Shown here: positions 1 to 10,438 of the stretch, piece by piece
Layout of the letters: each line of letters opens with the position of its first letter
How positions within the stretch are numbered: the stretch's first letter is position 1
Assembly (NCBI RefSeq): GCF_030332225.1
Contig: NZ_JAOWIF010000028.1
Span: forward strand, 186,001-250,000
Direction: 5' to 3'
DNA: 64,000 nt
Origin: Citrobacter sp. Cu233
GTDB taxonomy: Bacteria; Pseudomonadota; Gammaproteobacteria; Enterobacterales; Enterobacteriaceae
Notes under the pieces: generated by a model
What the model was told of the DNA's origin: nothing
Database searches by the model: none
Seen by the model: the letters and a program-made list of their open reading frames with translations, nothing else
Program-made: the position numbers and the translations under genes

Positions 1-98
1 TGTCCATCGCCAAGTTGTACTGGCTTACTTGTTAGTCCGATAACAAGTAGAACAATAGACAATCCAATAAACAATAGAGAACTAAATCTATTGACCAT
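1..98 (-). CDS. N-terminus of an unidentified membrane protein, cut by the window edge
   Basis: An ATG at 98 opens a frame that stays open to the window edge (32 complete codons). An AAGG ribosome-binding site lies about 8 bases upstream. The visible part starts MVNRFSSLLFIGLSIVLLVI, a single hydrophobic segment followed by a polar stretch, as in a signal anchor or first transmembrane helix. It follows the last glycosyltransferase gene by 42 bases on the same strand, so it is probably the next gene of the O-antigen operon. A membrane-bound side-chain glucosyltransferase or acyltransferase would fit the setting, but nothing visible identifies it. Confidence 0.6.
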   Translation of the reverse strand, partial: MVNRFSSLLFIGLSIVLLVIGLTSKPVQLGDG

Positions 99-140
99 TA
101 TTCAACCTTAGAAATTTAAAATATTTTATGAGAATAGTTA

Positions 141-1271
141 TTAATGATTTTTTTTATATGCGGAATACAGCTCTCTATAGACAGCGCTATAATCAGTTAG
201 CATTTTTCCCGATGTAAATACATCTTTAAATCTAGCATAAGCATTTGAGCCATATCGCTCAGCCAATTCAGGATTCGAGTATAGTTCTTGCATTACCTGC
301 CTTAATCTCACGGGGTCGTTAGGTGGAATAACAAATCCAGAGTAGCCATCAAGGTTAATAAAACTTGTACCTGTACCTATTTCACATGAAATGAGAGGCT
401 TTCCATACATTGCACCTTCAAGTAAAGTAATACCAAAGGCTTCCGATCTAAGATGTGAAGGAAAAACAATAGCGGTACATAGTTTTAGTAATGCAGCCTT
501 GTCTTCATCGGGTAATGAGCCAACAAAATGCACATTAGTAAGATTAAGCTCTTCTGCTTTCGCCTTTATATCACTTTCGATCCCTCCGCCACCAACAATA
601 ACTACGGGTAACGAAGTAGTGTGTGCCGCTTCCAGAAGAGTGTGTAACCCTTTATAATAGCGAAATGCACCAATGAACAGGAAAAAACCTCCGTCAAACC
701 TGTCTCGCCAAAATTTGAGTTTTTCGTTACTGATACCTGGATAAGATTTCTCATTTAAACCATAAGGTATAACTTTTACCTTGGATTCAAACTTTTGTAA
801 TACAACACTGGTTTTTACATAGTTTGGAGAAGCAGCAACAATACAATCAACTGATTTGAGAAACTGATTCATTAGAGGCGAATATAACCGAGAAAAAAAC
901 TTCTGTTTAACAATATCAGAATGATAGCTAACAATTGTTGGTTTATTGATTCGGCATAAAAAATGCAGCATATCCATAAAGGGGAATGGATAATGGTAAT
1001 GGATAATGTCTGCTTGCTTTGCTAATTCTTTAAATTTCTTAATGCAAGATAGAGAGAATGGTGTTGAGGCTATTTCAAAATTAGTTTTTGCGTAGAAGAC
1101 ACGCTGCTTACCAATTTTTTGATTATCAATATCTCCGCGTTTACTTAGAGAAAGTACGGTTGATTCAACATCATATTCAGCCCCAGACTCACTTAGCTGG
1201 TAGATAACTTGCTCGATGCCACCAAAAGTATCTGGATAGTATGTCTTATAAAAATGCAGTACTTTCAACAT
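141..1271 (-). CDS. WbdC-like GT4 glycosyltransferase (O-antigen adaptor)
   Basis: A 376-residue GT-B fold glycosyltransferase of family GT4. The N-terminus MKVLHFYKTYYPDTFGGIEQ carries the glycine-rich acceptor-side loop, and the C-terminal half has SEAFGITLLEGAMYGKP, the EX7E nucleotide-sugar motif. Length and N-terminus resemble WbdC of the E. coli O8/O9 mannans and WbpZ of the Pseudomonas A-band cluster. Those enzymes add the first mannose or D-rhamnose to the GlcNAc-PP-undecaprenol made by WecA. It starts 5 bases after the WbdB-like gene, in the same operon. Inferred role: first sugar of the adaptor, from a GDP-sugar, at the inner face of the inner membrane. The sugar specificity is not visible in the sequence. 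Confidence 0.8.
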   Translation of the reverse strand: MLKVLHFYKTYYPDTFGGIEQVIYQLSESGAEYDVESTVLSLSKRGDIDNQKIGKQRVFYAKTNFEIASTPFSLSCIKKFKELAKQADIIHYHYPFPFMDMLHFLCRINKPTIVSYHSDIVKQKFFSRLYSPLMNQFLKSVDCIVAASPNYVKTSVVLQKFESKVKVIPYGLNEKSYPGISNEKLKFWRDRFDGGFFLFIGAFRYYKGLHTLLEAAHTTSLPVVIVGGGGIESDIKAKAEELNLTNVHFVGSLPDEDKAALLKLCTAIVFPSHLRSEAFGITLLEGAMYGKPLISCEIGTGTSFINLDGYSGFVIPPNDPVRLRQVMQELYSNPELAERYGSNAYARFKDVFTSGKMLTDYSAVYRELYSAYKKNH

Positions 1272-1276
1272 TAATC

Positions 1277-2413
1277 TTACTTCACCTGTTTATATGCAGC
1301 AACCGTTTCAGTTGCACATCGTTTCCATGAAAATTGGTTAACATGTGATAATCCACTTTTAGTGGCATTATCCTGCCATTCCGTATCAGTAAGACTCTTC
1401 ATAATTAAAGACGTAAGTGTCTCAACATCCATAGCATCACACATTAAAGCGCTGCTACCTGCAACCTCAGGAAGTGAAGAGCTGTTTGAACAAACAACCG
1501 GAGTCCCAGATGCCATTGCCTCCAATACTGGTAGCCCAAATCCCTCATAGAGTGATGGAAATAAAAAACTAACAGCACCTGCATAGAGTGCAGGTAAATC
1601 GCTTGACGGTGTAAATCCCAGGTAGCGCAGCCACCCTTCTCGTTTACCTTGTTCAAATCGACGATGTAGAGTATCACTGTTCCACCCTTTGAAGCCGCTA
1701 ATAACGAGAGGAGTCCGCTTTCTCAGTGACAGTGGCAGACGTTCGTAGGCATCAAGCAATGTCGTAATATTCTTTCTCGGCTCAATCGAGCCAGTAAACA
1801 GGGTGTATTTTTTAAAGGTAAGCTCGTATTTTCCGAGAACAGAAGTTATATCTTCTTCACGGCGGGGCCTAAATTCATCACTGCATGCTAACTTTGCAGT
1901 AAATACCCTACCTTCAGAAATATTGAAATAATTAATCAGTTCCAATCTGGTAAAATCAGAGTCTGTAATAAATACTGATGCTCGCTTTACCGTTTGTAAA
2001 AGCTCTTTACGCATATACCTAACTCTTTCAGGTGGATGGCATTGCGGTAAAGTAAAAACAGAAAGATCATGAAACGTGACAACACAGCGTTCTACCTTGG
2101 GTGGCAGATAAAAATTTGGCCCATGATAAATCGCATCCTTATGATTTCTTAAGACATTTGTCTTCAACCATGGTGCTGTAAGCCTATATACTTCCGAAGC
2201 CAGTCGACTCTTTTTTATTAAACTTTTAAGCCCTTCTGTTGAAGAGCTATTTTCTTTAGCCACGGGCATTTGCTGAGTAAGTCGATGCCCATTTAAAAAA
2301 AGTAATTCAGATATTTCTGGAGCATCAGATAAACATTTAGCCAACTCAAATGCATAGCGACCGATACCTGTTAGTGGGTATTTTATTGCATCAGTTCCAA
2401 ATATGACTTTCAT
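1277..2413 (-). CDS. WbdB-like GT4 glycosyltransferase (O-antigen adaptor)
   Basis: I chose the ATG at 2413 (378 residues, MKVIFGTDAIKYPLTGIGRY), not the longer frame beginning at 2467, because homologous WbdB proteins start here and the ATG overlaps the stop of the upstream reductase gene (TAATG). The GIGRYAFELA acceptor loop, YHGPNFYLP, FTGSIEPRKN, and SLYEGFGLPVLEAMASGTPV with the EX7E motif are typical of WbdB (O9a) and WbpY (A-band) enzymes, which extend the adaptor trisaccharide. The product acts at the inner membrane on undecaprenol-linked acceptor. Donor GDP-Man or GDP-6-deoxyhexose cannot be told apart by eye. Confidence 0.82.
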   Translation of the reverse strand: MKVIFGTDAIKYPLTGIGRYAFELAKCLSDAPEISELLFLNGHRLTQQMPVAKENSSSTEGLKSLIKKSRLASEVYRLTAPWLKTNVLRNHKDAIYHGPNFYLPPKVERCVVTFHDLSVFTLPQCHPPERVRYMRKELLQTVKRASVFITDSDFTRLELINYFNISEGRVFTAKLACSDEFRPRREEDITSVLGKYELTFKKYTLFTGSIEPRKNITTLLDAYERLPLSLRKRTPLVISGFKGWNSDTLHRRFEQGKREGWLRYLGFTPSSDLPALYAGAVSFLFPSLYEGFGLPVLEAMASGTPVVCSNSSSLPEVAGSSALMCDAMDVETLTSLIMKSLTDTEWQDNATKSGLSHVNQFSWKRCATETVAAYKQVK

Positions 2414-3308
2414 TACTCGTTTTCCAACATCCAGCGCAGGGTATCTTCGAGTGGTGGGACATTCCAATCGGGAATAAATGATTGTAGTTTAGATGGATCC
2501 CCACTAAGTGTCTTAACTTCATTTGCCCGGACAAATTCTTGATTAATTTGGATGGTCAGATGGTGTCCGGTTATTTTTTCACAAAGTTCAATAACTTTTC
2601 TCAGTGAATATGTACGGCCAGAGCAGATGTTAATAACTTCGCCAACTGGTTTTGCCTGTAATAATTTGACATAAGCATGGCTTAGTGCACGAACATCCGT
2701 AAAATCGCGCCAAACATCAATGTTACCTAACTCGATCGTCGGTGATTTTGATTTAAAGTGTTTAACTATCTTTGGCAGAAGAAAGTTTTCCGCCTGACCA
2801 ACACCTGTATAGTTAAATGGCCTCGTTATGAATACAGGTAGCTTGTCCATCCACAATCGAGACATATACTCCATGGCCAACTTGCTGACGGCATAATCGT
2901 TCGCTGGATTTGCTGCCGCAGATTCATTCAGCTGCCCTGCTGTACCATTTCCATAAATGTTAGCACTACTGGCGAGAAGCACACCATCCAGGATGGTGCT
3001 GCAGGCACTCAAAGCCTGCAATAAATTGCGCGTTCCAAGTAAATTGACGTTGTAGAAAGCATCTGCATCACCATGCCCAACATAAGCGATAGCGGCCAAA
3101 TGTATAACAACGTTTGGTTGTATGAGCTGAATAACCTCCTGCAATTTCGCAGTATCCATTAGATCAACCTGGTAATAATCTGGTTGATCAAAAGGCATTG
3201 CGCCAATACCAAATACCCGATATCCGGCAGCGGATAATTCCGCTGCCACATAGCGGCCGGTAAAACCATTAATCCCTGTCACCAGAGCATGTTTGCCGGC
3301 GCCGAACA

Positions 3309-3309
<1 letters not shown>
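2413..3309 (-). CDS. GDP-4-keto-6-deoxy-D-mannose reductase (Rmd- or Tld-like)
   Basis: A 298-residue extended short-chain dehydrogenase/reductase. It has an N-terminal NAD(P) fold with TGINGFTG (GxxGxxG), the SSANIYGNG active-site strand, YAVSK (YxxxK catalytic pair), ITRPFNYTGVGQ, and a DVWRDFTDVR substrate loop. It lies directly behind gmd with a TGATG overlap, so it should act on the Gmd product GDP-4-keto-6-deoxy-D-mannose. Rmd gives GDP-D-rhamnose and Tld gives GDP-6-deoxy-D-talose. The two families share these motifs, and I cannot decide between them by reading. Rmd from the A-band system has SSGDVYG where this protein has SSANIYG, which keeps the Tld option open. Confidence 0.8.
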
Positions 3310-4349
<1,040 letters not shown>

Positions 4350-4402
4350 CTATCAATCTCTTATTAATAATTAGTGACAATGTAACAATGTGAAGAGAAG
4401 TC

Positions 4403-7400
4403 TTATCGAGCTACTTTACGACAAATATTTACAAAGTCGTTTTCAACCACTTTCCAGCTAAATTTTTGAGCTGTTTCAAAACCATTACTCCCCAGGCGCT
4501 CGCACAGAGCCGGCTCGTTTCTTAAGCGCACCAAAGCATCCTGTAGCTCTTCGTGACTCACCATCAGGGCATTTTCTTGATCAACAGCCATATCATGAAA
4601 TGCCACACAAGATTTATTGGCGATCACCGGCTTTCTGGCCAACCAGGCTTCGAGTAATACTATACCAAAGCTTTCGCTTGAACTCATATTTACAAGAGCC
4701 AGGCAAGACATCAATGCACCACGCACCACTGAGCGCGGCTGCCTCCCCAAATAAGAGACGTATGGGGACGTGATCATTAAACCGTCATCATCCGGACCAA
4801 TCATTACTAATCGAAGTTTTTTACCAGACTGGTTAATAGATTCAACAGCCTGGATTACTGAACGATAACCCTTAGCTCCGGATTTACGCCCCAGGACCAG
4901 AACGAATTCATCATCACTGCCATACACGCTTTCAAACTCATGGCGATCGCTCTCAAGGAACTCTTCATCAGTATCGGCACCGGCTGGAAGATATTCAGAG
5001 CAGCACCCTTTTTCAACATAGAAAGCATTCGCTGCTTTAGGTACAGCGAGGACTTTTGTTGCTTTTCGCGCAGCATTAATTAAATCTGGGAAATGGTAAT
5101 AGTCATCATCCAGATGCGCGTGCGGTATCAATAATGAAGGCACATTATGCTGTTTCGCCAAGTCAAGAGCAAATACCGCTGGTTTGAAAACAATGTTGTG
5201 CGTTACTACCAAATCGTACTTACCAATGTTAGTAGCAATATAATGTTCCATCGACGAAGAGTGCGGACCTCTTATATCTGTTAGGTTGATACCTAATGGA
5301 AAGCGCGTTTTCTCTGCAGCCGTAGACAGAACATCAAACACTTTATCTGGCGAGATGCATTGGGCACTTGCCAGAGTTGGTCGCGTTAGATCGAGTGGTG
5401 CACTATCAATGATTAACTCAGTAAGCATAAAACCTAATGGTCGAGGATCCTGGCCACCCATAAATCGGCTAGATGTAAAGATCTCGAATATACCCGCATC
5501 AACTTCCAATTCAAGCGTAAAGTTATGTTCGATTTCCTGACTGAGATAGATGCCCCCATCAGGGGACTGCAATGTAATTAATGATTTTTCGGGGATATAC
5601 CCTATCAGTTTTACTTTACTTGCTTTTGTCACATTGACTGCACAAGAAGAGTAGCTCCAGCGATAGTGGCTTGAAACTTCACCCTCTAAATCAGCCCATC
5701 CCCATGCAAGCCCATCTAATGATAATTTATCGGTTTGTTGAACAATAGCCTTCTCAAATACGGGCTGCACACGCCATGCTAAACTTGTTGCATTACTTAA
5801 TGCTGAACTCGGACTATCGTCAACAGGAAAGCGAGCAAAGCGAAGATTAGACATTTCAATTGGTGCACCGATCTCGGCATCAAATTCGTAACGTTCCATG
5901 AAACGTGCATGGTTAGTTGTTCGACTGACCTCTGTAGTAACAACATCAATTTCGAACTCCTGTGTGTCACCAAGCGCTTTCAAAAAACGCTTCAAATTTG
6001 ACTCTGCCCCACCTAATTCAGGATGAGTATAGCGATATGTAACAAACAGTACCTTACGTTTTGGTTTTTCCATGCTTAATAATAAATCAACGAATTTCTT
6101 CGCGATTCCTACCATAGAAAGTTCAGCACGGAATATATCTTTGCGCTCTGCTCTCATTTCATCAGTGAAAACACCATCTGAAATAGATAAAGCATTTATC
6201 ACATCTGAAAATGTTTCAGGTTCCGTCAGTGCGATATGTTTGTGAAGATGACTCGGATAGCCACGTAAACCAAATTTTGAGCTGACGACAAACAGACCAT
6301 TCGCGAAAAAATCTGCTAACTTAATATTAGATCCGCTACCTGAGGTCACTGGGTTTACTGCAAAAAGACAGTTTTGAAGAATAGCGGATTTGGTTTCTTC
6401 ATCTACGACTCCCCACAAGATAACATTTTTACCCGGATTGACGTTGATAGAATTGCAAACTGACCCAACTATATTAAACTGAACATCCGGGCATTTAGGC
6501 GCTATATTCTTTAATAAAAAATTGGCAGCATCCACATTTGGCATATGCGCGGATCCAAGAAATACCGCCGATTTTTTTATAATTCTCTGTGCGACTTGCT
6601 GACTAATCTCATTAGTAATTGGGGACGGTAGCTGAGCTCCATTACGGACAACGATCATGGGTCCCGCTGTCTTTTTCCCAACTAAAAGACTATAAGCATC
6701 ATCATCCGATACTGCAATCGTTGCCGCTGAACATTCAACCGCTTTTTTCTCAACAGATGTAACTAAATCAATCAAATAATTCTTCTTGGGATGCCATTCC
6801 AGTAGAGATTTTTTAAGAATTGTTTCATCATTCTGCGAAGAATAGATAAAACGGTCACGATAAGCAATCGGCACCGGTGCCATATATGGATGCTCGATAA
6901 TTATAAATCGTGAAGATACTTTCAAAATATTATAAACAGCTACTAATAAATCATTCTTAGCACAATGCGCGCTAGCAATTATATCATCGCAGGACACATG
7001 AAATTGTGCATTTAATTCATCAACTTGCTTGCGATGTTCTGGCGATTTAGGGATGCAAATTACATATGTTTTTTCATTATACTTTTCTACAGACAACTTT
7101 TCATCGTCTGAGAAGCAAATGAAAACAACAGAGGATATATCATTAACAGCTTGATAGATCCCTCTGGTCCGAGTTGCTCCACCGCCGACATTTAAAAATG
7201 AGTTATAATCATTAAGAACTAGTGTATAATTACTCGATTGTTTCTCTAACTTATCTAGCTCAGGTAGGATGTTTGCAACAATAGCATCCCACGTATAATT
7301 CTCGCTAGCAAATAATTTTCCTGCAAGACCTATTTCGACTGTGTTTGCAAAATCATCATCTGAAAGATGTTGTTTCAAAAGATCAGGAAAATCTTCCAAC

Positions 7401-8416
7401 GCCCCTTCAATCACATTCTTGCCAGACTCAGTATTAAATCCGCGCATGCCAAAAGGAGTAGACAAGATAGGCAAAGCATAGGCGAAGTAGTCTAGTGCTT
7501 TAATATTAGAACCGCTACCTGACTCCATGGGATTTAATGCAATGCTTGCGTTTTCAAATAACCTAACTTTCTCTTCGTCAGTAACGCGTCCATGTCTAAC
7601 AACATTTTTTACGTACTCACCTGCTGGTAAACAATTACCAATAATGTCGAATATAATATTAGGACATTTAGGAGCGATTTCTTTAGCAATATAGATTGCA
7701 GCGTTTACATTCGGCAAATGGGCACTACCAACAAAAACGGCTGAGTGCTTAACTTTTGTTGTTCTCCGGAGTATTGCCCGATGGTTATCGACCATACCAT
7801 TCGGAGAATAAAACATTACAGATTCTTTTTGAGGCGCGATTTTTTTAAATGATTCATAATCGCTTTCACCGCAATAAAGTATCAGATCAGCGTTATTCAG
7901 TAATTTCTTTTCAGCTTTAGAAACCAGGTCAACTATAGGTTGCGATTTTTCTGATGGATGAAGCGTCTGATATAATTCAGTCTCACAATTATGCGAATTA
8001 TAAATTCTTGGTTTACTATCTATACCCAAGAAAATGTCAAAATCGACGGTGAATGGGAAGTCATGAATTATGATATCGGCAGATTCATATTCACTAAGAT
8101 ATGCTGCCAACATCGTTGTTGGGTATTGTGCACTAGCGGCAATAGCAGGGGCAGACAGATCTCCGTGGCCCTCCGAAGTATAGCTTTCTAAATTTTGCCA
8201 GCATTGGTCAAAATATTTATCCTTCGGGATCCGCCGCTCAACGAACGTCGCCGTATGGTATATTTTTTCTTCTTTTACTCCGGGATGAGTAGAGGTTAGC
8301 AATGTTACATGATGATACTTGCTCAATGCTTTATAAAAATTATAAAGTTTGGATTCACCACCATTAGATATTGGAACGAATGCCGGAAAGAAGTTAAGCG
8401 CAAGTATTTTTTTCAT
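4403..8416 (-). CDS. Giant O-antigen polymerase with three GT4 domains
   Basis: The ATG at 8416 (MKKILALNFFPAFVP, 1337 residues) is preferred over the in-frame ATG at 8431 because it has a GGA ribosome-binding site at good spacing. In numbering from 8431, domain 1 is about 6-395, domain 2 about 401-788 and domain 3 about 791-1342. Domains 1 and 2 are paralogous: AVFVGSAHLPNVNAA against AVFLGSAHMPNVDAA, and both contain SGSGSNIK. Domain 3 is a more ordinary GT4 with ESFGIVLLE near 1253 and a beta-rich insert at about 890-1020. WbdA of O8 mannan also has three catalytic modules and WbdA of O9a has two, so this is probably the polymerase making the repeat unit. Linkages and donor are inferred, not seen. 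Confidence 0.85.
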   Translation of the reverse strand: MKKILALNFFPAFVPISNGGESKLYNFYKALSKYHHVTLLTSTHPGVKEEKIYHTATFVERRIPKDKYFDQCWQNLESYTSEGHGDLSAPAIAASAQYPTTMLAAYLSEYESADIIIHDFPFTVDFDIFLGIDSKPRIYNSHNCETELYQTLHPSEKSQPIVDLVSKAEKKLLNNADLILYCGESDYESFKKIAPQKESVMFYSPNGMVDNHRAILRRTTKVKHSAVFVGSAHLPNVNAAIYIAKEIAPKCPNIIFDIIGNCLPAGEYVKNVVRHGRVTDEEKVRLFENASIALNPMESGSGSNIKALDYFAYALPILSTPFGMRGFNTESGKNVIEGALEDFPDLLKQHLSDDDFANTVEIGLAGKLFASENYTWDAIVANILPELDKLEKQSSNYTLVLNDYNSFLNVGGGATRTRGIYQAVNDISSVVFICFSDDEKLSVEKYNEKTYVICIPKSPEHRKQVDELNAQFHVSCDDIIASAHCAKNDLLVAVYNILKVSSRFIIIEHPYMAPVPIAYRDRFIYSSQNDETILKKSLLEWHPKKNYLIDLVTSVEKKAVECSAATIAVSDDDAYSLLVGKKTAGPMIVVRNGAQLPSPITNEISQQVAQRIIKKSAVFLGSAHMPNVDAANFLLKNIAPKCPDVQFNIVGSVCNSINVNPGKNVILWGVVDEETKSAILQNCLFAVNPVTSGSGSNIKLADFFANGLFVVSSKFGLRGYPSHLHKHIALTEPETFSDVINALSISDGVFTDEMRAERKDIFRAELSMVGIAKKFVDLLLSMEKPKRKVLFVTYRYTHPELGGAESNLKRFLKALGDTQEFEIDVVTTEVSRTTNHARFMERYEFDAEIGAPIEMSNLRFARFPVDDSPSSALSNATSLAWRVQPVFEKAIVQQTDKLSLDGLAWGWADLEGEVSSHYRWSYSSCAVNVTKASKVKLIGYIPEKSLITLQSPDGGIYLSQEIEHNFTLELEVDAGIFEIFTSSRFMGGQDPRPLGFMLTELIIDSAPLDLTRPTLASAQCISPDKVFDVLSTAAEKTRFPLGINLTDIRGPHSSSMEHYIATNIGKYDLVVTHNIVFKPAVFALDLAKQHNVPSLLIPHAHLDDDYYHFPDLINAARKATKVLAVPKAANAFYVEKGCCSEYLPAGADTDEEFLESDRHEFESVYGSDDEFVLVLGRKSGAKGYRSVIQAVESINQSGKKLRLVMIGPDDDGLMITSPYVSYLGRQPRSVVRGALMSCLALVNMSSSESFGIVLLEAWLARKPVIANKSCVAFHDMAVDQENALMVSHEELQDALVRLRNEPALCERLGSNGFETAQKFSWKVVENDFVNICRKVAR

Positions 8417-8434
8417 TATTTCCACAGCCATTGA

Positions 8435-8728
8435 TTAGTAGAACCATGATTCAAGTACTGATTTCTTATCTTCATGGATACCTTGTTTCTTAATAGATAA
8501 AGAACCTTCTCGCTCTACTATTTTACAGTTATCTTCAGATACAGAACCATTTACAAATAGATCTAAAGAGGGGGTATTATTGTAGCTTTCTTGCATCCCT
8601 CTTTTGATTCTACTTTTTAATTTTGGATAGCGATTCAAAAAACGCACAACACGCTGCTTCAACAGTGGACGATTTTCGAAAAAGATTCTCGCAGCAGAAA
8701 TGATGTCTTTACTTATCTTTTGCAACAT
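8435..8728 (-). CDS. Small basic protein of unknown function
   Basis: A 97-residue frame between the WbdD-like gene (15 bases upstream) and the large glycosyltransferase (3 bases after this stop to the upstream ATG of that gene). An AGGAGA-type ribosome-binding site precedes the ATG. The first half is basic and probably helical (RPLLKQRVVRFLNRYPKLKS); the second half is polar and acidic. The FLNRYPKLKSRIKR pattern resembles amphipathic linker regions found in multi-domain bacterial glycosyltransferases. It may be a detached N-terminal piece of the polymerase or a small membrane adaptor. I recognise no known family. Confidence 0.6.
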   Translation of the reverse strand: MLQKISKDIISAARIFFENRPLLKQRVVRFLNRYPKLKSRIKRGMQESYNNTPSLDLFVNGSVSEDNCKIVEREGSLSIKKQGIHEDKKSVLESWFY

Positions 8729-8743
8729 AATTTTCTCCTGAAA

Positions 8744-10438
8744 TCACCCACGGAACCGTAACACTTTTCTTACTAACGTTGATATCAACCTCAGAGGATA
8801 CGTTATTTTCCAGGAAGTACTCGCATAGACTAAATTAAGCTCATTCCGTAGTTGGTTTTCAATATTATGCTCATCTATTATTCCAGTGATACGATTGTTA
8901 GTATCATCAATCTTCTCACTAAGATTATCGATTTGAGCCGAAAGTTTCACATCCAGTTCATGACTATGAATAGATGCGTTACTGTCGCAAGTGACAATTT
9001 TATTCTCGATAAGCTTAATTTGCCAATTCATATGGTTTATTGTTGATGACAGATAGCTTTCCAGAATAGCTGATACTGGGATATCTTCATTGACCTCATT
9101 CTGATCAAGGAAGGCTGCATATATATTCTTAAAATTCCATTGATGACTCGGCAGAAGCCATACCTTTGTGAGCCATTTTTTGTATTTTTCTGGGAAATCA
9201 TGAGGTGATATAAACTGTGGCCGCTGGCTCTCTTGTTCCCGAATTTTATGATGTGCTATTTCTTTAATGAGAGCAAAGAATGACAGTATTTGTCCATAGA
9301 GATCATCGCCATCAGAAATGCGATTAGAGATAGAACCATAATCGATTACATGAACCTTCCCATCATCTCCCAATAAAATATTCCAGAGACGAAGATCGTT
9401 ATGATACAAACCATTTTCTTCAAGAAGAGTTATCTGTTCAAGAATATCTGCGACAATCTTCTCATCATCGTACTTATCACCTGCCAGAATAATATCTAAT
9501 AACAAACGACCTGGTGTTAAGGTTCTAACTAGCCATGATTCACTTTCATTGCTACCATAGCAGACCAAATCTGAAGAACGAAACCCTTCAATTTTTCTTT
9601 CCAGGAAAACTGATTCACTCTTTAGCTCATTAAAATTACAATTGGTAGCGTCTTTTAAGAAGATCTTGATAATTTTATTATCTGAGAAATAGTAACGTCT
9701 CTTATCCCCGTGATAATAATTATCCAACTGGTGTGACCTACGCATTGCGTGCTCAATAACACCGTAGTTTCCACCAACGCTCCAGTATTTATTACTGGCG
9801 AAATATAAAGGACGCTCTACTACCGATAAATGTGTGCCATGCATCGATAAATTATGGTTAAAGGTGTAACTCTCAATCAGTTGACGCGGTTCTTCGGGTT
9901 GAGCGTCTGCCCAATACAATGGTTCGGAATTTAACGCAAACTCGAAAATGCCAGTTTCAACCTTACTGGACAACTCTTCAAAAAGTCCGAAAACGTAATC
10001 AGCCCCATGCTCATAAACTAAATGATGGAATACGCTTAACCCAAGAACAAGGTCATATTCTTGTTCTTTAACTCTTTCCCGGACAATTGTTTCGATGCTA
10101 CCTAGCAAGAACTCGATATTAAGACCATTGTTCTCATCTGCTAATTTATTGCAAACATTAATATTTGGTTGGCTGTAATCTACAGCTGTAACACTAGCGC
10201 CTCGGGCAGCTAAGTTCAGACTAAAGAATCCTTGCGCACAGCCTAAATCGAGTACTTTTAAAGGGCGTCCTTTATCCTTGGAAATATAGTCATAAAACGA
10301 TGTTATAGTTTCTAATCTATCAAAGCAGGCATGAGTTCGAGATGCTTGCGCATTAAATTCAGGATGCTTAAAAATTGGCTGATAAACCTCTGGTAATTGC
10401 TCTACCAGTTCTGAAATTGATTGTTCTTTATATGTCAT
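8744..10438 (-). CDS. WbdD-like O-antigen chain terminator (methyltransferase-kinase-coiled coil)
   Basis: 564 residues. The N-terminal methyltransferase has DLGCAQG at 64-70 (SAM motif I) and FHHLV near 138. The eukaryotic-type kinase domain has catalytic loop HNDLRLWN at 346-353 and metal-binding DYG at 366-368. A heptad-like coiled coil lies at about 455-535, and the tail TSWKITYPLRL from 541 is amphipathic and probably membrane-binding. In O9/O9a, WbdD phosphorylates and methylates the non-reducing end, stops growth and recruits the polymerase; the coiled coil sets chain length. This protein is about 140 residues shorter than O9a WbdD (708), with the shortfall mainly in the coiled coil. 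The start overlaps the wzt stop (TAATG). Confidence 0.85.
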   Translation of the reverse strand: MTYKEQSISELVEQLPEVYQPIFKHPEFNAQASRTHACFDRLETITSFYDYISKDKGRPLKVLDLGCAQGFFSLNLAARGASVTAVDYSQPNINVCNKLADENNGLNIEFLLGSIETIVRERVKEQEYDLVLGLSVFHHLVYEHGADYVFGLFEELSSKVETGIFEFALNSEPLYWADAQPEEPRQLIESYTFNHNLSMHGTHLSVVERPLYFASNKYWSVGGNYGVIEHAMRRSHQLDNYYHGDKRRYYFSDNKIIKIFLKDATNCNFNELKSESVFLERKIEGFRSSDLVCYGSNESESWLVRTLTPGRLLLDIILAGDKYDDEKIVADILEQITLLEENGLYHNDLRLWNILLGDDGKVHVIDYGSISNRISDGDDLYGQILSFFALIKEIAHHKIREQESQRPQFISPHDFPEKYKKWLTKVWLLPSHQWNFKNIYAAFLDQNEVNEDIPVSAILESYLSSTINHMNWQIKLIENKIVTCDSNASIHSHELDVKLSAQIDNLSEKIDDTNNRITGIIDEHNIENQLRNELNLVYASTSWKITYPLRLISTLVRKVLRFRG

